From assembly GCA_022340315.1 (NCBI GenBank), contig JAJDOD010000106.1:1-33163 (forward strand): a DNA stretch of 33,163 bases, written 5' to 3'. The notes beneath the pieces are model-generated. The model was not told the DNA's origin, made no database searches, and worked only from the letters and a program-made list of their open reading frames with translations. Origin of the DNA: Silicimonas sp. (GTDB lineage: Bacteria; Pseudomonadota; Alphaproteobacteria; Rhodobacterales; Rhodobacteraceae). The position numbers were made by a program, and so were the translations under genes. Shown piece after piece: positions 16,633 through 23,905 of this stretch. The first letter of the stretch is position 1. Each line of letters begins with the position of its first letter.

Positions 16633-17532
16633 TCAATGTCCCCGCTCCAGAGCCGTGTAGAGCCAAAGCAGCGCCGCCGATGCCGATCCGCCCGTGTGAT
16701 GGGTGTGGAATTGCCAACCGATGGTGCGCGTCAGCCTTCGCAGGGCATCCTTTCGCGCCGCGAGACGCTCGAGATAACGGTCGCGGAGGTCCCCCGCCTT
16801 CAGGGTTTCGTGTTTGAGCGTGCCCCCCATTGACTGGAAGATCGTGCGCCCGTCGAATGGAAACGCTTCCTCCTGCGGGTCGAGCACCTGCAGAACCGCG
16901 CCGTCGATCCCGCGGTCCGCCGCGCCGGTAAGAGCCCGCTCCACCGGTTCGAGATCGCCCATGAAGTCCGAGACGAACACGGCGCGCGAACGGAACGGTG
17001 CGGCACGCAAATCCGGCACGGCGTAATCCGCCTCGTCCTGCTGGGTGGCAAAAGCCGTTGTCAGCCGCATCAGTTGCACCTGCCCGGCGCGGGGCGGCAT
17101 GCCGAGGTTGGTCAGCCCGACACGTTCGCCCGCCCGGATCAGAAGCACGCTGAGGGCCAGCGCGATCCGCCGGGCCTCGGCCGCCTTGGTGGGCAGTTCC
17201 TTTGCGGACGAGAACTGCATGGACTGCCCCATATCGAGCCAGAGCATGACCGACTGGGCCGCCTGCCATTCCTTCTCGCGCACGAAAAGCGCATCGTCTG
17301 ACCTTGCCGAGCGCCGCCAGTCGACCATCCGCGCCTCGTCGCCCGCATGGCTGGGGCGATACTGCCAGAATTCGTCGCCCTGGCCGACGCGGCGGCGGCC
17401 GTGTGCGCCCGGCATGACGCTTGCGGCAAGATGCTCGGCCGAGGCCAGAAGCGGCGGCAACGGCGCCGCAAGCGCCTCGGCATCGCGCCGAAGCCCGGCA
17501 TAGGCCGTTGGCTGGGCGCCGGTTTGGCTCAT
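16633..17532 (-). CDS. DUF58 domain-containing protein
   Basis: DUF58 proteins are VWA-fold partners of MoxR ATPases. The family signature is complete: GQGDEFWQYRPSHAGDEARM at about 50-69, then VDWRRSARSDDALFVREKEW at 70-89. The following strand LWLDMGQSM (97-105) occupies the VWA metal-site position, but reads DxGxS rather than DxSxS. The protein is 299 residues with no membrane segment, so it is presumably cytoplasmic, next to the two membrane components. The start ATG overlaps the moxR stop by four bases (ATGA, 17529-17532), so translation is coupled. The pairing with MoxR upstream and DUF4159 downstream is the standard gene order for this poorly understood system. Confidence 0.92.
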   Translation of the reverse strand: MSQTGAQPTAYAGLRRDAEALAAPLPPLLASAEHLAASVMPGAHGRRRVGQGDEFWQYRPSHAGDEARMVDWRRSARSDDALFVREKEWQAAQSVMLWLDMGQSMQFSSAKELPTKAAEARRIALALSVLLIRAGERVGLTNLGMPPRAGQVQLMRLTTAFATQQDEADYAVPDLRAAPFRSRAVFVSDFMGDLEPVERALTGAADRGIDGAVLQVLDPQEEAFPFDGRTIFQSMGGTLKHETLKAGDLRDRYLERLAARKDALRRLTRTIGWQFHTHHTGGSASAALLWLYTALERGH

Positions 17533-18536
17533 GCAGCGGCCTCGGTACGGGTGATGTTCGCCGTTACCTCGCCAATCACATTCCCAAGCTCGAGCCCGCG
17601 CGCGCGGGCGGCAAAGGTCAATGCCATGCGATGCGTCAGAACCGGCGTCGCCATTGCCGAGACGTCTTCAGCGGACGGGACCAGCCGGCCCGACAGAAGC
17701 GCCCGCGCCCGAACCGTCAGCATAAGCGCCTGCGCCGCGCGCGGCCCCGGTCCCCAGCCGACATTGTCGCGCACCACGTCGAGCGCGCCCGGTTCCTCGG
17801 GCCGACAGGCGCGCACGAGGTCGAGGATCAGTTCCACCACGGCCTCACCAACGGGCATCTGCCGCACCAGCCGCTGGGCGGCGATCAGTTCGGCCGGGGT
17901 GAACACGCGGCTGGATTCGGCCTCTTCCGTCCCGGTCGTTGCGATCAGGATGTCACGCTCGGTGTCACGGTCCGGATAGGGCACGTCGATTTGCACCAGG
18001 AACCGGTCAAGTTGCGCCTCGGGCAGCGGATAGGTACCTTCCTGCTCGATCGGGTTCTGCGTCGCCAGCACGTGAAACGGCTTGGGCAGGTCATGCGGCG
18101 CCCCTGCCACTGTAACGGACTTTTCCTGCATCGCCTGCAACAGAGCCGATTGCGTGCGCGGGCTTGCCCGGTTGATCTCGTCCGCCATCAGAAGCTGGCA
18201 GAAGATCGGGCCCTGAATGAACTTGAAAGCCCGGCTTCCGTCGGCCCCGGTTTCCAGCACTTCCGAGCCCAGAATGTCCGCCGGCATCAGGTCCGGAGTG
18301 AACTGCACCCGCTTGCCGTCGAGACCGAGCACCGTCGAGAGGGTGTCCACCAGTCGCGTCTTGCCAAGCCCCGGCAGTCCGACCAGCAACCCGTGACCGC
18401 CACAGAGGATCGCCGAGAGAACGAGGTCGACCACCCGCTCCTGCCCGATGAAGCGCTGCGTGATGCTTGCCTTCGCTTCGGCCAGCTTGCCGCCGAGCGC
18501 TTCGATCTCGGCCACCAGATCGGGGGTTTCTGACAT
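17529..18536 (-). CDS. MoxR-family AAA+ ATPase
   Basis: MoxR ATPases are hexameric AAA+ chaperones that, with VWA-domain partners, mature or activate envelope and enzyme complexes. The 335-residue product has Walker A GLPGLGKT (53-60), Walker B LLMADE (115-120), sensor 1 ATQN (158-161) and the conserved EGTYPLPEAQLDRF block (166-179). GQERVVDLVLSAILCGGHGLLVG is the usual MoxR N-terminal region. AGGAG about seven bases before ATG 18536 supports the start. It is the first gene of the minus-strand cluster (MoxR, DUF58, DUF4159, VWA/GATase-like, 147-aa protein). It shares a 60-base divergent gap with the DUF1285 gene. The client of this particular MoxR is not known. Confidence 0.93.
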   Translation of the reverse strand: MSETPDLVAEIEALGGKLAEAKASITQRFIGQERVVDLVLSAILCGGHGLLVGLPGLGKTRLVDTLSTVLGLDGKRVQFTPDLMPADILGSEVLETGADGSRAFKFIQGPIFCQLLMADEINRASPRTQSALLQAMQEKSVTVAGAPHDLPKPFHVLATQNPIEQEGTYPLPEAQLDRFLVQIDVPYPDRDTERDILIATTGTEEAESSRVFTPAELIAAQRLVRQMPVGEAVVELILDLVRACRPEEPGALDVVRDNVGWGPGPRAAQALMLTVRARALLSGRLVPSAEDVSAMATPVLTHRMALTFAARARGLELGNVIGEVTANITRTEAAA

Positions 18537-18596
18537 GGGGCTGCTCCTGTTGATGTCTTCTCTATATAGTAGACTGAAGTATCGCCGCTTCTACAA
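18537..18596. promoter_or_regulatory. AT-rich divergent intergenic region, probable promoter(s)
   Basis: The 60 bases between moxR and the DUF1285 gene contain a clear AT-rich island in otherwise GC-rich sequence, centred on the palindrome CTATATAG (18562-18569). On the minus strand TTGTAG and TCTACT lie 17 bases apart and could serve moxR. No equally good pair was found for the plus strand. The moxR ribosome-binding site AGGAG also lies here. Confidence 0.3.
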
Positions 18597-19187
18597 ATGG
18601 CAAAAGGCAGAACGGGACAAAACATTGTGAAAATTTCCGCCGAGAGCCTCGCAAACAGCGCCCGTGCCGCATCAACGCGCGGATTGCCGCCGGTTCACAA
18701 GTGGAATCCGCCCGACTGCGGCGATCTCGACATCCGTATTGCCCGTGACGGAACATGGTTCTACCTCGGCACACCGATAGGCCGGCCCGAGCTTGTCCGC
18801 CTTTTCTCGACAATCCTGCGCAAGGACGGCGACCGTTTCGTTCTCGTCACGCCGGTCGAGAAGGTCGGGATCACTGTGGATGATGCGCCCTTTGTTGCGG
18901 TGGACTTCGAGCGGGACGGGGACGGCCTGCGGTTCATCACCAATCTCGGTGACGAGGCCGTGGCGGGGCCGGATCACCCGATCCGGGTCGAGCGCGACGC
19001 CGAGACCGGCGAACCCTCGCCCTACGTGCTGATCCGCGACCGGCTGGAGGCGCTGATCGACCGCAAGAGTTTCTATCGATTGGTCGAGATCGGAGAACAC
19101 GCCGAGCATGAGGGCGAGCGCTGGTTCGGCCTGCGCTCGTGCGGTGTATTTTTTCCGATCATCCCTTCGGCCGAGCTACCCGGCTAG
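18597..19187 (+). CDS. DUF1285 domain-containing protein
   Basis: This is a member of the DUF1285 family (function unknown; small soluble proteins with a two-domain fold). Family blocks are GLPPVHKWNPPDCGDLDIRIARDGTWFYLGTPIGRPELVRLF and later DRFVLVTPVEKVGITVDDAPFVA. The C-terminal block is HEGERWFGLRSCGVFFPI. The length of 196 residues (186 if translation starts at GTG 18627) is normal. ATG 18597 is listed, but GTG 18627 (MKISAESLANSA) fits the family's usual N-terminus about as well, and neither has a strong ribosome-binding site. It is divergent from the MoxR cluster, a linkage I recall from other Rhodobacterales, where a CCA-adding enzyme gene often follows; here cfa follows instead. Confidence 0.88.
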   Translation: MAKGRTGQNIVKISAESLANSARAASTRGLPPVHKWNPPDCGDLDIRIARDGTWFYLGTPIGRPELVRLFSTILRKDGDRFVLVTPVEKVGITVDDAPFVAVDFERDGDGLRFITNLGDEAVAGPDHPIRVERDAETGEPSPYVLIRDRLEALIDRKSFYRLVEIGEHAEHEGERWFGLRSCGVFFPIIPSAELPG

Positions 19188-19283
19188 AACGGGCATGTGC
19201 ACGCCTGTCGTGGCCAAGGACTGGAAATTTAGGGCTTTTTGTGCTTATCTGCACCTCGGGTGTAATGAGCGAACTTTCGTTCC

Positions 19284-20519
19284 ATGTGGGAAAAGCTGCT
19301 CATCCGTTTTCTCGCCAGCCACATCCGGTTCGGCGATCTGACCGTGGCAATGCCCGGAGGCGAGGCACTTCGCTTCGGCAATCACAACGCGCCGCATGTC
19401 TCGGTCGCGCTCAAGGGACCAGGGGTGGTGCGCCGCCTTGCGCTGAACCCGGAACTGGCGGTGGGCGAAGCGTATATGGACCAGGACCTCACCATCGACG
19501 GCGACGATCTCGATGGTTTTCTCCGGCTTGCGATGATGAACCGCGGCGCACTGAACAGGCAAGGCGCCTGGTTCTCGCGCACCCAGTCGAGGCTTGGCCG
19601 CGCCATCGGATGGGTCCGCCAGCTCAACCGCGACGTGGTCGCGCAGCGCAACGTGGCGCATCACTACGATCTTTCCGGCGAACTGTTCGATCTCTTTCTC
19701 GACGAGGATCGGCAATACAGCTGTGCCTTTTTCGCTGACCCACGGATGTCGCTCGACGAGGCGCAACGGGCCAAGAAAGACAGGATCGCCGCCAAGCTCC
19801 GGCTCGAACCCGGCCAGCGCGTTCTCGATATCGGCTGCGGCTGGGGCGGCTTGGCGCTGACGCTGGCACGGGATCATGGCGTCCGCGTCACCGGCATCAC
19901 GCTCAGCGAGGAACAGCATGCCCATGCCCGCGGCCGTGTCGAGGTCGCCGGGCTGACTGACCGCATAGACATCAGGCTTGAGGACTATCGCAACACGGAG
20001 GGTCCATTCGACCGGATCGTGTCGGTCGGAATGTTCGAGCATGTGGGCGTGCCGAATTACCGGACCTTCTTCGGGAAGGTGCGAGACCTGCTGACAGACG
20101 ACGGTATCGCACTGATCCACACCATAGGCCGCACCGATCCGCCGTCGCACACCAACCCGTTCATTGCAAAATACATCTTCCCGGGCGGCTACATTCCCGC
20201 CGTCTCGGAGGTCGCCGCCGCCATCGAGCGCGAGGCGCTTTTCATCACCGATCTCGAGGTTTGGCGGCTGCACTATGCAGAAACGCTGCGCCACTGGTAC
20301 GAACGGTTCGTTGCGCGCGAGGACGAGGCGCGTGCACTCTTCGACGAACGCTTCTGCCGGATGTGGCGGTTCTACCTGCTCGCCGCCGAACAGGGGTTCC
20401 GCACCGGGCAACAGGCGGTTTTCCAGTACCAGTTGACCCGCGGCTTCGATGTGCTGCCGCCAACGCGGGACTACATGGCCCCGAAACGTAAGAAGGAACA
20501 GCTCCCGGTCATGAGCTGA
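19284..20519 (+). CDS. cfa: cyclopropane-fatty-acyl-phospholipid synthase
   Basis: Cfa transfers a methylene from SAM to cis double bonds of membrane phospholipid acyl chains, usually in late growth or stress. The 411-residue product has the typical N-terminal region (NPELAVGEAYMDQDLTIDG), then VAHHYDLSGELFDLFLD and QYSCAFF containing the conserved Cys. SAM motif I is VLDIGCGWGGLALTLA from residue 180. The catalytic Glu is in VSVGMFEHVG, and the C-terminal LHYAETLRHWYERF is intact. No Shine-Dalgarno is visible before ATG 19284; instead a small inverted repeat GAAC-TTTC-GTTC lies just upstream, so initiation may be weak or structure-dependent. The 96-base gap upstream shows no convincing promoter. 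It converges with the regulator gene 18 bases away. Confidence 0.95.
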   Translation: MWEKLLIRFLASHIRFGDLTVAMPGGEALRFGNHNAPHVSVALKGPGVVRRLALNPELAVGEAYMDQDLTIDGDDLDGFLRLAMMNRGALNRQGAWFSRTQSRLGRAIGWVRQLNRDVVAQRNVAHHYDLSGELFDLFLDEDRQYSCAFFADPRMSLDEAQRAKKDRIAAKLRLEPGQRVLDIGCGWGGLALTLARDHGVRVTGITLSEEQHAHARGRVEVAGLTDRIDIRLEDYRNTEGPFDRIVSVGMFEHVGVPNYRTFFGKVRDLLTDDGIALIHTIGRTDPPSHTNPFIAKYIFPGGYIPAVSEVAAAIEREALFITDLEVWRLHYAETLRHWYERFVAREDEARALFDERFCRMWRFYLLAAEQGFRTGQQAVFQYQLTRGFDVLPPTRDYMAPKRKKEQLPVMS

Positions 20520-20537
20520 CCCTGACGGCGACCCGTT

Positions 20538-22103
20538 CTATTCCGGAAGTCCCGCCAGGCGCAGGTTCTCGATGTATCGGTCGAGATCCTCGGGGTTGGC
20601 ATAGGGCGAAGCCTCGGGCACCACCGCGATGCGAAATGAAGGGCTGATTGCCAGGAGCCTCTCGATCAGGGTTTTCGCCTCTTCCGTTCTGCCAACAGCG
20701 GCATGGCACGACGCTGCCAGTGCCAGCGTGTTGGTACTGCTCGACGCCCAGAGCGTCGCCCTGCCCAGATGGCGAAGCGCGTCTTCGTAACGTCCGAGGG
20801 TTGCAAGGATGCGCGCCAGGAAATGCAGGTAGATCGGTGGAAACTTCGGGTTAAGCCGCATTGCCAACTCGATTTCATGCAGGCCCGCCTCGCTATTGCC
20901 GGCAAGGCAGAGACCGTTCGAATACCAGACGCGAAAATGCGCGTTGTTCGGGTTCAGTTCGATCGCATGCTCCAGCGAAGCAAGGCCACTTGCGTGATCG
21001 TGCCGGCCCCAAAGCTCGGAGAACCCCAGCGCGGCATGCGCCCAGGGTTCGGCGTAGTCCAGTTCGACGGCGCGCATTGCAGCGGCGTGACCCTGCTTGA
21101 ACGACAGGCCTGGATCGTCGGACCACCGCAGCACCGCCTGCAGCAGGTGCGACCACGCTAGAAGCGCATGGGCCCAGGCAAAATCCGGCGCGACGCTGAC
21201 CGCGCGCGCCGCCGCCTCCACCGCCTCGGCCGTTTCCGAGCGGTCCCAATCTCTCAGAAGCACAAGCGCCCTCAGGGCGTTCTCATAGGCGTCAAGCGCA
21301 TCGGGCTTCTTGTGCAGCGACCGCTCATAAGTCCGGTGCGCGATCTTGCCGACCAACAGGTTGACGACGATTGCCGCGATTTCTTCCTGAACCTCGAAAA
21401 TGTCGTCCAGGCTCCGGTCGAACCGCTCCGCCCATATCTGTTCGGCACTGGTGGCGTCGAGAAGCTGCACCGACACCCGCGCCTTGTCGCCGGAAATGCG
21501 GACGCTTCCGGATATGACGTGGCTGACCCCAAGTTCCGAAGAAATCGCCCGATGATCGGTGGATGCCAACGCCTGAAGTGAAAGCGAGCCAGCCGCGATC
21601 ACCATGACTTCGCTATAGCGCGAAAGTTCGGTGCTGATGTCCTCGCGAATGCCCTCGGCCAGGAAGCTCCGCTCGGGATCGCCTGACAAAGACTCGAAGG
21701 CCAGCACAGCGACAGTCGGTTTCGGAGAAAGGAACGGCTGGGAACTGTCCTCCGGCGATCCCATCACCCTGACCTTGGGCGTGCATTCAAAACGGAACCC
21801 ACGCCCGTGAACGGTCTTGATAAGGCGCTGGTCCGAGCCGCTGTCGCTCAGGGCCTTGCGCGCGGCATTGATACGGGTGGAAATCGCGGACTCCGAGACG
21901 ATCCGACCGCCCCAGACATCCGCCAGGATATCGTCGCGGGTCACGATCTGGTTCGGCCTCATCGCCAGGAAAGCAATCAGGTCAAAGACTTGCGGCTCAA
22001 CGGGAACAAGCTCGCCAGCCTTGCGCAACTCGGCGGCCGCATTGTCGAGTTCAAAATCCTCGAACTCCAGAATCTCGCCCGATCTGTCAGAATTTTCCTG
22101 CAT
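20538..22103 (-). CDS. winged-helix / TolB-N-like / TPR transcriptional regulator
   Basis: This is a 521-residue one-component-type regulator. Residues about 13-105 form an OmpR/PhoB-type winged helix (LVPVEPQVFDLIAFLAMRPN, ISTRINAARKALSD, IKTVHGRGFRF). Residues about 127-240 match the TolB-N-like domain seen in CadC-like and so-called adenylate-cyclase-like TPR proteins (TVAVLAFESLSGDPE, FLAEGIREDISTELSRY, VISGSVRISGDKARVSVQLLD). The C-terminal half is helical TPR repeats (WAHALLAWSHL, EPWAHAALGFSELWG, AIELNPNNAHFRVWYSNGLC). There is no membrane helix, so unlike CadC it should be cytoplasmic. There is no cyclase catalytic domain. GGAG lies three bases before ATG 22103. It is divergent from a 67-aa gene across 134 bases, which is the obvious first candidate target; its inducer is unknown. 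Confidence 0.88.
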   Translation of the reverse strand: MQENSDRSGEILEFEDFELDNAAAELRKAGELVPVEPQVFDLIAFLAMRPNQIVTRDDILADVWGGRIVSESAISTRINAARKALSDSGSDQRLIKTVHGRGFRFECTPKVRVMGSPEDSSQPFLSPKPTVAVLAFESLSGDPERSFLAEGIREDISTELSRYSEVMVIAAGSLSLQALASTDHRAISSELGVSHVISGSVRISGDKARVSVQLLDATSAEQIWAERFDRSLDDIFEVQEEIAAIVVNLLVGKIAHRTYERSLHKKPDALDAYENALRALVLLRDWDRSETAEAVEAAARAVSVAPDFAWAHALLAWSHLLQAVLRWSDDPGLSFKQGHAAAMRAVELDYAEPWAHAALGFSELWGRHDHASGLASLEHAIELNPNNAHFRVWYSNGLCLAGNSEAGLHEIELAMRLNPKFPPIYLHFLARILATLGRYEDALRHLGRATLWASSSTNTLALAASCHAAVGRTEEAKTLIERLLAISPSFRIAVVPEASPYANPEDLDRYIENLRLAGLPE

Positions 22104-22237
22104 TCACTCCATGATCCGCCGGTTCTTGCGATCATTCAACCAAATCTGGACGAAATCTTAAGGTGGTCTGAAAGATTGGCGCCACGGTCTTCGGTACATC
22201 TCGGGTCAACACGAAATCACCAAAGCGGAGAAGACCC
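22104..22237. promoter_or_regulatory. divergent regulatory region with possible operator
   Basis: The 134 bases between the winged-helix regulator and the small protein contain a perfect 8-bp palindrome TGGCGCCA (22177-22184) and an 8-bp direct repeat ACGAAATC at 22150-22157 and 22211-22218. The repeat copies are 61 bases apart, close to six helical turns. OmpR-type winged helices commonly bind direct repeats, so this is a reasonable operator candidate. No convincing -35/-10 pair was found. Confidence 0.3.
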
Positions 22238-22441
22238 ATGTACGACGCAAATCCAAAGTTCCTCAACAAGGACGGCTCCATCAACATGACCGCCGCCCTG
22301 AGGGCCGGTCGTCACATTCGCTCGGAAACGGCCCACGGCATGTTTCGCGGCCAGCGCAGCACCACTCCCGACCGGCCGCGAGCCGGTCTGGTCTCGCTTA
22401 TCGCCGTCGGACTTGCCGGCATGGTCGGCGGTCGCGTTTGA
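22238..22441 (+). CDS. small protein with C-terminal hydrophobic segment, unidentified
   Basis: This 67-residue protein has a good ribosome-binding site: GGAG at 22227-22230, seven bases before the ATG. The N-terminal two thirds is polar (NPKFLNKDGSINMTAALRAG, then RHIRSETAHGMFRG). Residues about 49-65 (AGLVSLIAVGLAGMVGG) form one possible membrane helix. I recall small proteins with a similar start (YDxNPxFLNKDGSIN) in other Rhodobacterales but know no function. It is divergent from the winged-helix/TPR regulator, and its stop codon lies in a palindrome that may end the transcript. Confidence 0.65.
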   Translation: MYDANPKFLNKDGSINMTAALRAGRHIRSETAHGMFRGQRSTTPDRPRAGLVSLIAVGLAGMVGGRV

Positions 22442-22450
22442 AACGCGGCC
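22430..22450. terminator. palindromic hairpin at the small-protein stop codon
   Basis: GGTCGCGTTT and AAACGCGGCC flank a single G, giving a near-perfect 21-base palindrome with one T-G pair. As RNA it can form a seven-to-eight-pair GC-rich stem with a short loop. It includes the TGA stop at 22439-22441 and sits in the 12-base gap before the convergent aroQ-like stop, so it could serve both strands. There is no T-run, so Rho-independent termination is uncertain. Confidence 0.4.
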
Positions 22451-22453
22451 GCA

Positions 22454-22897
22454 CTAACCCTGCACGGTTCTCTTCTTGAGGATCCGCACCATCGCTTCCA
22501 GCCCGAGCGTGTACGAATCGAGCCCGAAGCCCGAGATCATTCCCACCGCCTCGGTCGCCAGAACGGATTTCATGCCCCGACTGTCGATATTCGAGATGTG
22601 CACTTCGACATAAGGCAGCGACACGCCGCGGAGACAGTCGCGCAAGGCGTAGGCGTTGTAGTGAAACCCGGCCGGGTTCATGATCAGCCCGTCGACACCG
22701 TCCCGCGCCGCCGCGTAGATGAAGTTGATCGCCTCGCCCTCGATGTTGGAATATCGGATATCCAGCGACACGCCCCGATCCGCTGCCTCTGCCTGCAACC
22801 TTTCGTCCAGTTCCGCCGCAGTCGTCCTGCCATAGACCTCGGGCTGCCGGATGCCCAGCCATTCCATGTTCGCGCCTTGAATAAGCAGTATTCGCAT
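22454..22897 (-). CDS. type II 3-dehydroquinate dehydratase-like protein (divergent AroQ)
   Basis: This 147-residue protein has the AroQ flavodoxin-like fold but departs from the catalytic pattern. Retained are Asn10 in QGANMEWLG (canonical NGPNLNLLG), Arg17 and Tyr22 in IRQPEVYG, Asn74, and His100 in EVHISN. Changed are the His of SNHEG (here Ile52), the substrate-binding His of the NPxAxTH block (NPAGFHYNAYALRD, Tyr80 at that place), and the arginine-rich lid after ISN (SNIDSRGMKS instead of SNVHAREEFR). Shikimate-pathway activity is therefore doubtful, and a related hydrolyase reaction or another role is possible. GAGG precedes ATG 22897. No other shikimate gene is nearby; the neighbours are a CPBP protease and a regulator. 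Confidence 0.8.
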   Translation of the reverse strand: MRILLIQGANMEWLGIRQPEVYGRTTAAELDERLQAEAADRGVSLDIRYSNIEGEAINFIYAAARDGVDGLIMNPAGFHYNAYALRDCLRGVSLPYVEVHISNIDSRGMKSVLATEAVGMISGFGLDSYTLGLEAMVRILKKRTVQG

Positions 22898-22991
22898 CTG
22901 ACGTCCCTCGACCGCCTCATCCTAGCCGCCGCAATGGTCCTTGTCACCGTTCTGGCCAGCCGCCGGATCGGACACACGCCTGCCCGCCCGG

Positions 22992-23822
22992 CTATCCGGC
23001 GCCGGGAACGACCTCGGTAACGGCGCCTCGGCGCGAGAACATCGTCTCGCGATTGTACGCAACGACCAGAGCCGTCAGACCAACAAGCAGCCAGGTGTCC
23101 CAGGGTTGCGCATCGGGCCAGAACGGGATGATCAGTTGCCAGTGAAACAAGGCTGGCAGCAGCAGGCTGCCCCGCGATGCGTTAAAGAGCGGGGTCACCA
23201 GGATGCCCAGCGTCACGTTTCCGATGAAGAATGGCAGGAACGACCAATCCTCATAGACCACGCCCGCAAGATAGAAGGCCGGGACGTGCCAGATGCCCCA
23301 ACCCGCTCCGATCACGGCGCCCGCCCAGAAAGGTGCAATCCGCCGCTGGAAAAGTGGCTGTGCAACGCCGCGCCAGCCAAGCTCCTCGACCGGCCCGAGA
23401 AAGAGCATCATGCCCATCAGGGCAAAGACCGGTCCCGCTCCCTCTGGCGGAAAAGGCGCCAGAACCGGTCCGCCCTTGATCAGCGAGCCGACGACGAAGA
23501 CCAGCGGAATGCCAGCCAGGAGAAAGACCCACCAGCCCGGCGAACACCGCCAAAGCGTCAGCCGCGAAAGGAACCGGCCCATTCCCGCGAACCCGCTATG
23601 GTAAAGGACAAGAACAATTCCCGAGATCGCAGGCGCCCACGTCGCCAGGAAGAAAAGCGGATGTGCGCCGCTTATCGGTCCGAACGCCGCTTCGGCAAAT
23701 TCCGGCAGCAGGATATAGGCGCCGATCACGCCCCACGAGATGGCGAAGGTCATCAGGTAGAAGGCGATCAATGCCTGATAGGGCACGCCTCGAATGTCCG
23801 GCTTTCGTTCCGATATCTCCAT
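22992..23822 (-). CDS. CPBP family intramembrane glutamic endopeptidase
   Basis: CPBP (CAAX protease and bacteriocin-processing) proteins are multi-pass membrane proteases related to Rce1. The 276-residue product has about seven or eight hydrophobic segments and all three motifs: EExxxR as EELGWRG (Glu146, Glu147, Arg151), FxxxH-like GWGIWHVP with His179, and FHW with His227. The frame is open 16 codons further upstream, but only to a TTG. ATG 23822 gives a polar N-terminus followed by the first membrane helix and is preferred, although its ribosome-binding site is weak. It stands between the GNAT gene and the AroQ-like gene on the same strand, with gaps of 83 and 94 bases. The substrate is unknown; no bacteriocin or prenylated target is nearby. 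Confidence 0.88.
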   Translation of the reverse strand: MEISERKPDIRGVPYQALIAFYLMTFAISWGVIGAYILLPEFAEAAFGPISGAHPLFFLATWAPAISGIVLVLYHSGFAGMGRFLSRLTLWRCSPGWWVFLLAGIPLVFVVGSLIKGGPVLAPFPPEGAGPVFALMGMMLFLGPVEELGWRGVAQPLFQRRIAPFWAGAVIGAGWGIWHVPAFYLAGVVYEDWSFLPFFIGNVTLGILVTPLFNASRGSLLLPALFHWQLIIPFWPDAQPWDTWLLVGLTALVVAYNRETMFSRRGAVTEVVPGAG

Positions 23823-23905
23823 GTCCCGGAAATACTGTTGTTGCCAGCCCGGATCACTGACATGGATCAAGGCCGTGCCGCCGAACCACTTTCAGCGCGC
23901 CATGA

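Noticed and set aside
20499-20518. CAGCTC/GAGCTG inverted repeat at the end of cfa
   Set aside because: Only a 6-bp stem with an 8-base loop inside coding sequence and no T-run; too weak to call a terminator.
20538-22103. Adenylate cyclase function for the winged-helix/TPR protein
   Set aside because: Related proteins are sometimes annotated as adenylate cyclases, but no class III cyclase catalytic domain or metal-binding Asp pair is present.
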